The notes under the pieces: model-generated
Seen by the model: only the letters and a program-made list of their open reading frames with translations
Databases searched by the model: none
Told to the model about the DNA's origin: nothing
Shown here: positions 16,914-25,240 of the stretch, one piece after another
Numbering within the stretch: the first letter of the stretch is position 1
Layout: each line of letters opens with the position of its first letter
Program-made: the position numbers and the translations under genes
NCBI GenBank assembly: GCA_036501535.1
Contig: DASYAE010000271.1
Coordinates: 1-26,950, forward strand
DNA: 26,950 nucleotides
Direction of reading: 5' to 3'
Source of the DNA: DASYAE01 sp036501535
GTDB lineage: Bacteria > Actinomycetota > Actinomycetes > Streptomycetales > Catenulisporaceae

Positions 16914-18069
16914 GCTCTTCGACACCGAACTGACGCCCGATCAGCTCTCCTTCCGGGACGACGTGCGCGCGCTGCTGCGCTCCCCCGAGGTGCAGGACGA
17001 AGTCGCGCGGATCCTGAGCCGCCCCGAGGGCGAGGAGCCCGGCCTGCTCGGCGCCTTCCGGCTGCTGGGCGAGCGCGGCTGGCTAGCGCCGGGCTGGCCG
17101 CGCCGGTTCGGCGGGCTCGGCTTCGGGCACGCCGAGTGCGCGATCGTGACCGAGGAGATGATCCTCGCCGGGCTGCCGGACGACGCCCACGTGCTCAGCA
17201 TCGACATCGTCGGCAAGTTCATCGAGCACTGCGGGACGGACCGGCAGCGCGAGCGGTTCCTGCCGCCGCTGGCCCGCGGCGAGATGATCGCCACGGTGCT
17301 GCTCACCGAGCCCGGGTGCGGCTCCGACCTCTCCCGGATGCAGACTCGGGCGGCGGCCGAGGGGGGCGGCTGGCGGCTGCACGGCACGAAGGTCTACAGC
17401 CAGAAATCAGGGTTCGGCGACGTCGCCCTGTGCGCGGCCGTGACCACCCCGGGGCCGACCGCGATCGGCGGCGTCACGCTCTTCCTGCTCCCGCTGCGCG
17501 CGCCCGGCGTGACGATCCGCAACGTGCCCAACCTGACCTACGACGCGTTCTGCGAGATCTCCATCGACGGCGTGCTGCTGACCCGCGACGACGTGCTCGG
17601 CGAGGTGGACGACGGCTGGCGGCTGCTCGACGAGATGCTCGTGTACGAACGCACCGGGATCGACTACCACGCGAAGACCCGGCGCTGGCTCGACTCGGCC
17701 GTAGCCGCCGCCGGCGGGCGCGCGGCACTCGACCCGCTGCTCGGCGCGCGGCTGGAGCAGATCGAGGCCCGGCTCGCCGCGGCGCATGCGCTGGCCTGGC
17801 AGGTGGTCGCCGGCCTCGACCGGGGCCGTCCGGATCCGGTCGGCGCCGCGATGGCCAAGTGGTACGCGACCGAGCAGGCGCGCGATGTCGCACGGTTCTG
17901 TCTTGATCTGCACGGCCGCGAGGGCCTGTTGGCGCCGTGGGATCCCAGTGTCGCGCCGCCGGCGCCCGTCGACACGGCGCTGCGCCACGCGCCCACCGTG
18001 ACCATGTCCGCGGGCACGTCAGAGGTCATGCTCCACATCATCGCCTCCACCCATCTGGAGCTGCTGTGA
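16900..18069 (+). CDS. Acyl-CoA dehydrogenase-family protein (catalytic-type subunit)
   Basis: The 389-residue flavoprotein has the family layout: N-terminal helices with GWLAPGWPRRFGGLGF (60-75), the flavin/substrate loop LLTEPGCGSDL (134-144), a central beta domain with HGTKVYSQKSGFGD (161-174) and the C-terminal MSAGTSEVM segment. E250 in YERTGID is a candidate catalytic base by position, without alignment. Such enzymes remove two hydrogens next to a thioester carbonyl; in NRPS clusters the substrate can be a carrier-bound acyl or aminoacyl group. The start is TTG at 16900, chosen because GAGGAGG (16887-16893) lies six bases upstream inside the end of NRPS-2; the genes overlap by 14 bp and are translationally coupled. 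The second dehydrogenase gene follows with a 4-bp overlap. Confidence 0.88.
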   Translation: MRSAELFDTELTPDQLSFRDDVRALLRSPEVQDEVARILSRPEGEEPGLLGAFRLLGERGWLAPGWPRRFGGLGFGHAECAIVTEEMILAGLPDDAHVLSIDIVGKFIEHCGTDRQRERFLPPLARGEMIATVLLTEPGCGSDLSRMQTRAAAEGGGWRLHGTKVYSQKSGFGDVALCAAVTTPGPTAIGGVTLFLLPLRAPGVTIRNVPNLTYDAFCEISIDGVLLTRDDVLGEVDDGWRLLDEMLVYERTGIDYHAKTRRWLDSAVAAAGGRAALDPLLGARLEQIEARLAAAHALAWQVVAGLDRGRPDPVGAAMAKWYATEQARDVARFCLDLHGREGLLAPWDPSVAPPAPVDTALRHAPTVTMSAGTSEVMLHIIASTHLELL

Positions 18070-19211
18070 CTCTCGCTCCCGCCGTCGCGCCCGAGGACCC
18101 TGCGACCGCCGCCCGCGCGGCGGGTGACGCGATCGCAGCGCTCTTTGATCCGGAGTTCCAGCGCGTGCTGCGCAGGCTCGGCGACCACCGCCGCGGCGAC
18201 GCCGGAAACCCGTCGCAAGACGAGGCGGCGGCGCGGGCGGCGGTGTGGTCCGTCGTTGCGGAGTCCGGCGCGCTGCGGGCGGGGATGGCCGACTCGGCTG
18301 ACTCGGCCGGCGGCGGCGGGCTGCGGGCTGCGCTTCCGATCATCGAGCTGATGGGTGAATCGCTCTATCAGAGCTCTTACCTTGACACGCTGGCCGCCGT
18401 CGACGCGATCGGCTGCCTGGCCGATCCGGCCGGGTGGCGCGACCTGCTCGACGGCGCCGCGGCAGGCGAGGTGTCGTTCGCGCTCGCCGCGCTGGAGCCC
18501 GGCGGCCGCAGCCCCCGGCAGCCGGGGCCGATGCACTGCGACCCGGCCACGGGCCGAATCAGTGGCGTGCGCACGTTCGTGCGCTGCGCCGACTCGGCCG
18601 ACTACCTGCTCGTCGCGGCCGGCGGCGTGGACGACGGCCAGCCTGGACCGCTGCTCGCGCTCGTCCCCTGCGACCAGCCCGGCGTGACGTTGCGGCGGCA
18701 AGAGGAACTGGGCCGCGCCGACCTGTTCGAGGTCTGTCTCGACGGGGCCGACGTACTGCTCGCCGAGCACCGGCGCGATCCGGATCACGCGTGGTGGGCC
18801 GAGATTCTCGACCGCGCCCAGCTGCGGCACGCGGCCTATCTGCTCGGCCTGTGCCGCGCGTCGCTCTCGCTGACACTCGCCCGCGTGAAGGAGCGGTCGG
18901 TGTTCGGCCGGCCGCTCGGCGCCCACCAGGTGCCGGCGTTCCGGCTCGCCGCGCTGGCGGCCCGGCTGGAGGCGGTGCGCAGCTTGGTTTACCGGTCCTG
19001 CGCTCAGGCGGACCGGGCATGGCGCGGCGGCTCTGCCGAGGTGGCGACCGCGTCGGCTCGCAGCCTGATGCTCGCCGGCGAACTCGCGCTCGACGTCACC
19101 GCCGACTCGCTTCAGCTGCACGGCGCGCCCGGCCTCATCGAGTCGAGCGACGCGCAGCTGCTCTACCGACGGGCGCTGACCGAATCAGCGCTATTCGGCC
19201 GAAGAACCTGA
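18066..19211 (+). CDS. Acyl-CoA dehydrogenase-family protein (partner subunit, weak active site)
   Basis: The 381-residue protein is clearly related to acyl-CoA dehydrogenases at its C-terminus (RSVFGRPLGAHQVPAFRLA, 277-295; LQLHGAPGLIES later). The TEP-GSD flavin loop is poorly kept (only ALEPGGRS near 142-149), and where the neighbouring subunit has E250-R251 it has D249-R250. Unequal adjacent dehydrogenase pairs in actinobacteria (for example the ChsE1/ChsE2 and ChsE4/ChsE5 types) form alpha2beta2 heterotetramers with one active site per pair, and this looks like such a non-catalytic partner. The start GTG at 18066 overlaps the previous stop in GTGA, giving translational coupling. A 61-bp gap with a small open frame separates it from the next full gene. 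Confidence 0.85.
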   Translation: MTLAPAVAPEDPATAARAAGDAIAALFDPEFQRVLRRLGDHRRGDAGNPSQDEAAARAAVWSVVAESGALRAGMADSADSAGGGGLRAALPIIELMGESLYQSSYLDTLAAVDAIGCLADPAGWRDLLDGAAAGEVSFALAALEPGGRSPRQPGPMHCDPATGRISGVRTFVRCADSADYLLVAAGGVDDGQPGPLLALVPCDQPGVTLRRQEELGRADLFEVCLDGADVLLAEHRRDPDHAWWAEILDRAQLRHAAYLLGLCRASLSLTLARVKERSVFGRPLGAHQVPAFRLAALAARLEAVRSLVYRSCAQADRAWRGGSAEVATASARSLMLAGELALDVTADSLQLHGAPGLIESSDAQLLYRRALTESALFGRRT

Positions 19212-19232
19212 TCCCAAGGAGGCTGTCACACC

Positions 19233-19280
19233 ATGACACGGCGGCGAACACGGCGACCGAGGGAGAAGACACATGTCTGA
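19233..19280 (+). CDS. Putative 15-residue arginine-rich leader peptide
   Basis: A strong ribosome binding site, AAGGAGG (19216-19222), stands ten bases before ATG 19233. It opens a 15-codon frame encoding MTRRRTRRPREKTHV, with TGA at 19278-19280. Six of 15 codons are arginine (CGG, CGG, CGA, CGG, CGA, AGG), including types rare in such genomes. The frame passes over the argG-like gene's own, weaker ribosome binding site (around 19261-19265) and ends eight bases into that gene, in a different frame. Ribosome stalling or completion here could therefore change translation of the downstream gene. The gap is the only spacer longer than a few bases in the operon. Expression is unproven; arginine richness can arise by chance in GC-rich DNA. 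Confidence 0.45.
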   Translation: MTRRRTRRPREKTHV

Positions 19281-20502
19281 TCCCCGTTCGCCCGGACAGA
19301 GAATCGGCCTGCTGATATCCGGCGGCCTCTCCTCGCTGGCGCTGGCCGCATGGCTGCACGACCAGGGCCACGACGTGGTGGCCTTCGCCGCGGACATCGG
19401 CCCGGCCGATACCAGCGCATACCGCGAATTCACCGCGTCCGTACGCGCGGCCGGGATCACCGTGCACGAGGTCGACCTGCTGCGCTTGATGGCCGCGACA
19501 GCGCTGGAGACCGTCGCGTTCCAGGCCCGCTACGACGGCGGCTACTGGAACACCACAGGCCTGTCGCGCGCGGTCCTCGTCGAGGGGCTCGCACCCGCGC
19601 TGCGCACCGCCGGATGCCAGATCCTTGCGACCGGCTGCGTGAGCGGCGGCAACGACCAGAAGCGGTTCGAGCGCTACACCCAATACTTCGCGCCCGACCT
19701 CACGGTCCTGGCCCCATGGGGCGACGCCGCGATCCGCGAAGCGCTGCCGGACCGTGACGCGATGGCCCGGTACATCGCGCGCGCCGGCCTGTACTGCCTT
19801 CCCGGCAACAGCGCCGAGCACTCGACCGAGGGCAACCTCGCCGGCGTGTCCCACGAGGACGCGACGCTGGAAGACCTCGGCTCGCGCAGCAGCGGAATAC
19901 CCCGGCTGCTGGGCGTCGGACCGCTCGAGGCCCCTGACACGGTGGCGAGCACCGTCATCGAGATCGAGGCCGGCCGGCCCGTCTCGATCGACGGCGTCCG
20001 CCTTCCCCCCGAGCGGCTGCTCGCGGCGGCCAACGAGATCGGCGGGCGGCACGGCCTCGGGCTGACCGACGTGGTGGAGAACCGGGTCAACGGGACGAAG
20101 TGCCGCGGCGTGTACGAGGCCCCCGGCCTGGAACTGCTCTTCCAAGCGGTGCGCACGGCGCATCAGGCGAGCACCGACCGGCGGACCGGCGACATCGCGC
20201 AGTTCCTCGCCGAGCGGTTCGCGGCGTCGGCTTACGAGGGAGCCGCGTACGGCCCCGCCGCACAGGCCGCGCGCGCCGGACTGGAACGGCTGATCGAGGG
20301 CGTCACCGCGACGGTTCGGCTCGACCTCTACAAGGGCCAGGTGCTCGATCGGACGCTGGTACGGCTCGGCGCCGGCACCGGCGTCGTCCGGCAGCGCCGG
20401 TTCGGCATCGGCGGACAGGTCTGGAACTCCGAGCCGGTCCCCGAATCGATCCCTGAAACGTTCGCCGCGTCGGCCGAGCCGGTGGGGGTGGGCCATGCGT
20501 AG
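19273..20502 (+). CDS. Divergent argininosuccinate synthase-like ligase
   Basis: The 409-residue length is normal for ArgG. Its ATP-pyrophosphatase loop is kept in altered form (SGGLSS, 16-21, where ArgG has SGGLDTS). The ADIG segment is at 40-43. The aspartate/citrulline region reads GCVSGGNDQKRFE (121-133), keeping N127, D128 and R131 but lacking the usual H-G and G-K-G-N-D context. Later blocks EGNLAG, GGRHGLGLTDVVENR, GTKCRGVYEAPG and LDLYKG follow ArgG order. ArgG adenylates the citrulline ureido group and couples it to aspartate; substitutions in the acceptor pocket suggest a different acceptor. No ArgH-like lyase is seen here, so aspartate may stay attached or a distant lyase may act. 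An arginine-rich mini-frame precedes it; it overlaps the reductase gene by 8 bp. I regard it as a pathway enzyme, not housekeeping argG. Confidence 0.85.
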   Translation: MSDPRSPGQRIGLLISGGLSSLALAAWLHDQGHDVVAFAADIGPADTSAYREFTASVRAAGITVHEVDLLRLMAATALETVAFQARYDGGYWNTTGLSRAVLVEGLAPALRTAGCQILATGCVSGGNDQKRFERYTQYFAPDLTVLAPWGDAAIREALPDRDAMARYIARAGLYCLPGNSAEHSTEGNLAGVSHEDATLEDLGSRSSGIPRLLGVGPLEAPDTVASTVIEIEAGRPVSIDGVRLPPERLLAAANEIGGRHGLGLTDVVENRVNGTKCRGVYEAPGLELLFQAVRTAHQASTDRRTGDIAQFLAERFAASAYEGAAYGPAAQAARAGLERLIEGVTATVRLDLYKGQVLDRTLVRLGAGTGVVRQRRFGIGGQVWNSEPVPESIPETFAASAEPVGVGHA

Positions 20503-21478
20503 ACGCAACTTCGGCCGGCTCGGCTGGCAGGTCGGCGAGCTCGGCTACGGCATGTGGGGCGTCGGCGCGGGCCCGGGTGGCTGGGTCGGGGCCGACGACG
20601 AGGCGAGCCTGCGCAGTCTGGAGCTGGCCGTCGAACTCGGCGTCAACTTCTTCGACACTGCATGGATATACGGCCGCGGCCACAGCGAGGAGCTGCTGCG
20701 CCCGCTGCTCGCTGAGCACCGGGGCCGCGGGATCCGCGCCGCCACGAAGGTGCCGCCGAAGGACCGGGAGTGGCCCTCGACCCGCAAGTCGCAGCTGGCT
20801 GACGTGTTCCCCTACGACCACGTGATGGAGTACACCGAGCTGAGCCTGCGCAACCTCGGCGTCGACCGGATCGACCTGCAGCAGTTCCACGTCTGGGAGG
20901 ACCGCTGGGCCGTCGACGACGTGTGGCTGGCGACCGTCGACCGGCTGAAGTCCTCCGGCATGGTGGAGGCCGTCGGCATCAGCATCAACCGGTGGGAGCC
21001 CTGGAACGGCGTCGAGGCCGTCAAGTCCGGGCTGATCGACAGCGTGCAGGTCATCTACAACATCTTCGACCAGGCGCCGGAGGACGAGCTCTTCCCGGCC
21101 TGCCGGGCCAACGACGTCGCCGTCATCGCCCGGGTCCCGTTCGACGAGGGCTCGCTCACCGGCACCCTGACGAAGGACACGACCTGGCCCGAGGGCGACT
21201 GGCGGGCCAGCTACTTCGTGCCGGAGAACCTCGCGGCCAGCGTCGAGCGGGCCGACCGGCTCAAGGACCTGCTGCCCGAGGGCGTGTCACTGCCCGAACT
21301 CGCGCTGCGCTTCATCCTCGGCAGCGACGACGTCCACACCGTGATCCCGGGGATGCGCCGCGAGCGCCACGTGCGGGCGAACGCGGCCGCCGCCGAGGCG
21401 GGCGCGCTGGAACAGGACCTGGTCGATCGGCTGCGCGCCCATCGCTGGGACCGCGAGCCCACGGAGTGGTCGCAGTGA
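20495..21478 (+). CDS. Aldo/keto reductase
   Basis: The 327-residue NAD(P)H-dependent reductase has the AKR barrel signatures: FFDTAWIYG with D54 and Y59, K85 in ATKVPPK, and H132 in QFHVWED, completing the Asp-Tyr-Lys-His tetrad; the cofactor-binding end reads ALRFILGSDDVHTVIPGM. It reduces aldehydes or ketones to alcohols. The start ATG overlaps the end of the argG-like gene by 8 bp, and its stop overlaps the GTG start of the sulfotransferase-like gene (GTGA). Position next to a reductase-terminated NRPS makes a carrier-released amino aldehyde the obvious candidate substrate (inference). Confidence 0.92.
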   Translation: MRRRNFGRLGWQVGELGYGMWGVGAGPGGWVGADDEASLRSLELAVELGVNFFDTAWIYGRGHSEELLRPLLAEHRGRGIRAATKVPPKDREWPSTRKSQLADVFPYDHVMEYTELSLRNLGVDRIDLQQFHVWEDRWAVDDVWLATVDRLKSSGMVEAVGISINRWEPWNGVEAVKSGLIDSVQVIYNIFDQAPEDELFPACRANDVAVIARVPFDEGSLTGTLTKDTTWPEGDWRASYFVPENLAASVERADRLKDLLPEGVSLPELALRFILGSDDVHTVIPGMRRERHVRANAAAAEAGALEQDLVDRLRAHRWDREPTEWSQ

Positions 21479-22197
21479 ACGAACCCAAGGTCCTGGCGCT
21501 GTGGAGCGCGCCGCGCTGCATGTCCACCGCGTTCCTGCGGATGATGGTGCAGCGCGGCGACTTCCAGGTCATCCACGAGCCGTTCTCCGACCTCGCGGCG
21601 CAGGGCGAGTACCACGTCGCCGGGCAGCGGGTCACCACCGGCGAGGATCTGCTCGGCGCCATGCTGGCGCTCGCCGCGGACGGCCCGGTGTTCTTCAAGG
21701 ACACGACCGAGTACCGGCACGCGGGCCGGTTCGCGGCCGACCACCGGCTCTTCGAGCAGGTGGAGCACACCTTCATCATCCGGGACCCCCGGCGGGTCGT
21801 GGAGTCGCACTACGCGATGAACCCGCAGGTGACGCTGCCCGAGATCGGGTTCGAGTACCTGCACGAGATATTCGAGCTCGTATCGCAGCGCACCGGGACG
21901 ACCCCGGTGATCGTCGACGCGGACGAGCTCGTCCGCCGGCCCCGCGACACCGTCGCAGCCTACTGCCGCGCGGTCGGCATCCCGTTCGCCGAGCAGGCCA
22001 TGGCCTGGGAGTCCGGCGAGCGCACCGAGTGGAGCCGGACCAGCGGCTGGCACCAGGACGTCGCCAGGAGCACGACGTTCCAGGCCAGCGATTCGGCGTA
22101 CGAGACGCGGATCGACAACAACGCGACCCTCGCCGAGTACTACCGGTACCACCTCCCTTACTACGAACGCCTGCGCGATTTCGCCCTAAGGACCTAG
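21475..22197 (+). CDS. Sulfotransferase-family P-loop protein
   Basis: The 240-residue protein carries a 5'-phosphosulfate-loop-like SAPRCMSTAF (11-20) and a 3'-phosphate-binding HTFIIRDPRRVVES (98-111), the two PAPS-binding signatures of sulfotransferases. The S-x-P-R-x-M-S-T form is typical of the bacterial branch also found fused to or beside branched-chain aminotransferases, some members of which lack a proven activity. If active, it would move sulfate from PAPS to an alcohol or amine. The start is GTG 21475, overlapping the reductase stop by 4 bp; the longer open frame upstream is a shadow of the reductase gene. NRPS-3 begins five bases after its stop. A true kinase or phosphatase role cannot be excluded from motifs alone. 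Confidence 0.8.
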   Translation: MNEPKVLALWSAPRCMSTAFLRMMVQRGDFQVIHEPFSDLAAQGEYHVAGQRVTTGEDLLGAMLALAADGPVFFKDTTEYRHAGRFAADHRLFEQVEHTFIIRDPRRVVESHYAMNPQVTLPEIGFEYLHEIFELVSQRTGTTPVIVDADELVRRPRDTVAAYCRAVGIPFAEQAMAWESGERTEWSRTSGWHQDVARSTTFQASDSAYETRIDNNATLAEYYRYHLPYYERLRDFALRT

Positions 22198-22202
22198 TGC
22201 CG

Positions 22203-25200
22203 ATGACGACAACTCCTGTGGCCCGGCAGACGCTCGCGGTGGACCCCAACGGTCTGCGCGCCGAGTATCCGCCGGAGGCCACGACGATCCATCTGATCGA
22301 GCGTCAGGCTCGCGAGCACCCGGACGTCGTGGCGGTGACCCATCACACCGGCTCGCTGACCTACAGCGAGCTCGACGGCAAGGCCAACGCGCTCGCCGCG
22401 CTGCTGCTGGAGAGCGGCGCCGGACGCGGCGACCTGCTCCCGATGCTGGTCGACGGCGGCGCGGAGCTCCCGATCACACTGCTGGCCGCCATGAAGGCCG
22501 GCATCGTGTTCATCCCGTTCGACCCCGCCTGGCCGCCCGAGCGGATCAACCGCCTCGTCCGGGAGCTCGGCGCCACGATCGCGGTGGCGTCGTCGACGGC
22601 CGGCGCGCTGCCCGACGCCGTGCGGACCGTCGTGTTCAACGCCGCCGACCTGCCGATCGCGGCGCGCCTGGACACCGACCGCCCGGTCCGTGAAGACCTC
22701 GCGTACGGCTTCTTCACTTCCGGCACCACCGGAACTCCGAAGTGCACCCTCAACGTGCACCGGGGTCTGCTCAACCGGCTGACTTACATGACCCGGCGCT
22801 TCGGCGAGCGCCACGTCTCGCTGCAGAACAGCAGGTCCACCTTCGACTCCTCGCTGTGGCAGCTGCTGTGGCCGCTGACCACGGGCGGCCGGGTCGTCAT
22901 GCCGCACCGCGACGGGCCGCTCGACCTGGAGCGCACCGTCGAGCAGATCTCCGGCAACGGCGTGACCGTGACCGACTTCGTCCCGTCGATCTTCGCAGTG
23001 CTCGTCGACATCCTGGCCGCGGACCCGGAGCGGGCCGCCTCCATCAGCGGCCTGCGCCACCTGCTGCTCGGCGGCGAGGCCATCAACGCCGACGCCGTGC
23101 GCCGCTTCCACGAGCTGCTGCCGCACGTCGGCATCACCAACACCTACGGGCCGACCGAGGCCTCCATCGGCAGCGTGTTCCACGCCGTCGGCGGGGACGA
23201 CGGCGAGGAGATCGAGATCCCGCTGGGCCGCCCGATCGACAACACCTCGGTCGTGGTCGTCGGCGCCGGACTCGAGCGGCTCGGCCCCGGCGAGACCGGC
23301 GAGCTGCTCATCGGCGGCGACTGCGTGGGCCGCGGCTACCTCAACGATCCGGAGCGCACGAGCGCGTCGTTCATCGCGAACCCGTTCCCGGACGTGCCGG
23401 GCGACCGGCTGTACCGCACCGGCGACCTGGGCCGGTACCGCGAGGACGGCCTGCTGTGCTTCGTCGGCCGGCGCGACGACCAGATCAAGATCCGCGGCGT
23501 GCGGATCGAGCCGGCCGAAGTGGAGCGCGGGCTGCTGGACCTGACCGGCGTGCGGGACGTCCGCGTCCTCGTGCACGGCCAGGACGACCATGCGCTGCTG
23601 GTCGCGATGGTCGTCGCCGCGGACGACTTCGACACCCACGCCGCCTGGTCGCAGGCCAAGCAGTTGATGCCGGCCGAGCTGGTGCCGGACCGGTTCGTAC
23701 CCATCGCGGCGATGCCGCTCAACGCCAACGGCAAGGCGGACCGCTCCGCGCTGGTCCGGCTCTTCGAGGACATCGCCGGGGACACGCCCGAGGCCGAGCC
23801 GCTGGACGGGACCGAGCGGGAGCTGCAGGAGATCTGGAGCACGGTGCTGGCGGGCCGGCTGGTGGGCCCGGACGAGAGCTTCTTCGAGATCGGCGGCACC
23901 TCGCTCTCGGCGCACCAGCTGTCGATCGCCATCCAGCGCCGGTTCGGCGGCCACTTCTCGGTGCGCGACGCCGTGCGCGCGCCGACGATCCGCGATCAGG
24001 CTCGGCTTCTCGCCGGCGGCGGCGTGCCCGGCGCCCAGGACGGCGAGTCGACGCTGGCACAGATGCGCGCCGACGCGCAGCTGCCGTCCTGGTTCCCGCA
24101 GACCGTCTCCCCGGCGGCCCGCGTGCCCGGACACGTCTTCCTCACCGGCGCCACCGGCTTCGTGGGCTGCCACCTGCTCGACGAGCTTCTGGCCACCACC
24201 GATGTCGAGGTCACCTGCCTCGTCCGAGGGGCCAACGACACAGACGCGCGGGAACGGCTCGACGCTCAGGCCCGCCGTTACGGGCTTGCGACCGTGGCCG
24301 GCTCCCCCCGGGTCACCGTACTGGCCGGCGATCTGGCAGCGGTGCGGTTCGGCCTGTCCACGGCGGAGTTCGATCGCCTCGCGGAGAGCATCGACGCGAT
24401 CGTCCACGTGGGCGCGGAGGTGAACCTCCTGCAGACCTATGACCGCTTGCGTGCGGCGAACGTGCTCGGCACGTGCGAGGTTCTGCGGCTCGCCGTCACC
24501 GACCGGGTCAAGGCCCTGCATCACGTCTCCACGCTGGGGATCCTGCCGCGCGACCGTCCGTCGCTCGACGAGGGCTTCATCCCCCCGGAGGGCGACGTGC
24601 CCGCCGACGGGTACAGCCAGACCAAGTGGGTGGCCGAGACGCTCGTGCGCTGCGCCGCGGCGCGGGGCCTGCCGGTCGGCGTATACCGGCTCGGCGACGT
24701 CATGCCGAGTTCCCGCACGGGAGCGGCCAGCGGGACCGGCAGCCTGGCCGAATACGTGCTGCAGTCCTGCGTCGAGCTCGGGCTCTGCTTCTCCACCGGC
24801 GTCGTCAGCGACTTCACCCCGGTCGACGACGTCTGCCGGTTCCTGGCCGCCGCGGTGACCACGGGAGAGGCGAGCGGCTGCTTCCACGTCGTGGGGACCG
24901 AGCCGGTCCGGCTGGACGACATCGTCGACCACGTCGAGCGGGTCTTCGAGCTCGAGCGGGTCGACTTCGACCAGTTCGTGCGCACGGCCGCCGAGCGCTC
25001 GGCGCAAAAGCAGGCGAGCCGGTCGGTCTCCTCGCTGCTGGCCATCCTGCACGACAACAGCAGCTTCTCGGCGAAGCTCGGGAACGTGTACGGCGGCGGT
25101 TTCCGGGAGCGCTGCTGCGGGCTGTCAGCCAGGACGAACGTGCGCTGGGAGCCCCCGGGCCGCGGAACCGTCGACCGGTACGCGCAGGCCCTCGCCCGCG

Positions 25201-25205
25201 GGTGA
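22203..25205 (+). CDS. NRPS-3: stand-alone A-T-reductase
   Basis: This 1,000-residue synthetase lacks a condensation domain. The adenylation domain (about 28-520) shows FTSGTTGTPK (171-180), YRTGD (404-408) and K511. The carrier domain has GGTSL with S567. The reductase domain (about 642-990) is an extended short-chain-dehydrogenase type with GATGFVG (649-655) and the Y804-x3-K808 pair in YSQTK. It should activate an amino acid, hold it as a thioester and release it with NAD(P)H as an aldehyde, or after a second reduction as an alcohol. Specificity residues D215 S216 W219 D258 L288 G290 T314 I322 G323 K511 (DSWDLGTIGK) match no code I know; D258 could face a polar or basic side chain. AAGGA (22188-22192) fits ATG 22203 better than the GTG at 22197. 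A strong terminator follows. Confidence 0.92.
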   Translation: MTTTPVARQTLAVDPNGLRAEYPPEATTIHLIERQAREHPDVVAVTHHTGSLTYSELDGKANALAALLLESGAGRGDLLPMLVDGGAELPITLLAAMKAGIVFIPFDPAWPPERINRLVRELGATIAVASSTAGALPDAVRTVVFNAADLPIAARLDTDRPVREDLAYGFFTSGTTGTPKCTLNVHRGLLNRLTYMTRRFGERHVSLQNSRSTFDSSLWQLLWPLTTGGRVVMPHRDGPLDLERTVEQISGNGVTVTDFVPSIFAVLVDILAADPERAASISGLRHLLLGGEAINADAVRRFHELLPHVGITNTYGPTEASIGSVFHAVGGDDGEEIEIPLGRPIDNTSVVVVGAGLERLGPGETGELLIGGDCVGRGYLNDPERTSASFIANPFPDVPGDRLYRTGDLGRYREDGLLCFVGRRDDQIKIRGVRIEPAEVERGLLDLTGVRDVRVLVHGQDDHALLVAMVVAADDFDTHAAWSQAKQLMPAELVPDRFVPIAAMPLNANGKADRSALVRLFEDIAGDTPEAEPLDGTERELQEIWSTVLAGRLVGPDESFFEIGGTSLSAHQLSIAIQRRFGGHFSVRDAVRAPTIRDQARLLAGGGVPGAQDGESTLAQMRADAQLPSWFPQTVSPAARVPGHVFLTGATGFVGCHLLDELLATTDVEVTCLVRGANDTDARERLDAQARRYGLATVAGSPRVTVLAGDLAAVRFGLSTAEFDRLAESIDAIVHVGAEVNLLQTYDRLRAANVLGTCEVLRLAVTDRVKALHHVSTLGILPRDRPSLDEGFIPPEGDVPADGYSQTKWVAETLVRCAAARGLPVGVYRLGDVMPSSRTGAASGTGSLAEYVLQSCVELGLCFSTGVVSDFTPVDDVCRFLAAAVTTGEASGCFHVVGTEPVRLDDIVDHVERVFELERVDFDQFVRTAAERSAQKQASRSVSSLLAILHDNSSFSAKLGNVYGGGFRERCCGLSARTNVRWEPPGRGTVDRYAQALARG

Positions 25206-25240
25206 GCCAAGGCCCCAACTACGACCGGCCACACCCCGAT

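Noticed and set aside
22197..22202. GTG at 22197 as start of NRPS-3, overlapping the sulfotransferase stop
   Set aside because: Spacing from AAGGA is only about four bases; ATG 22203 fits better, though the difference is two residues.
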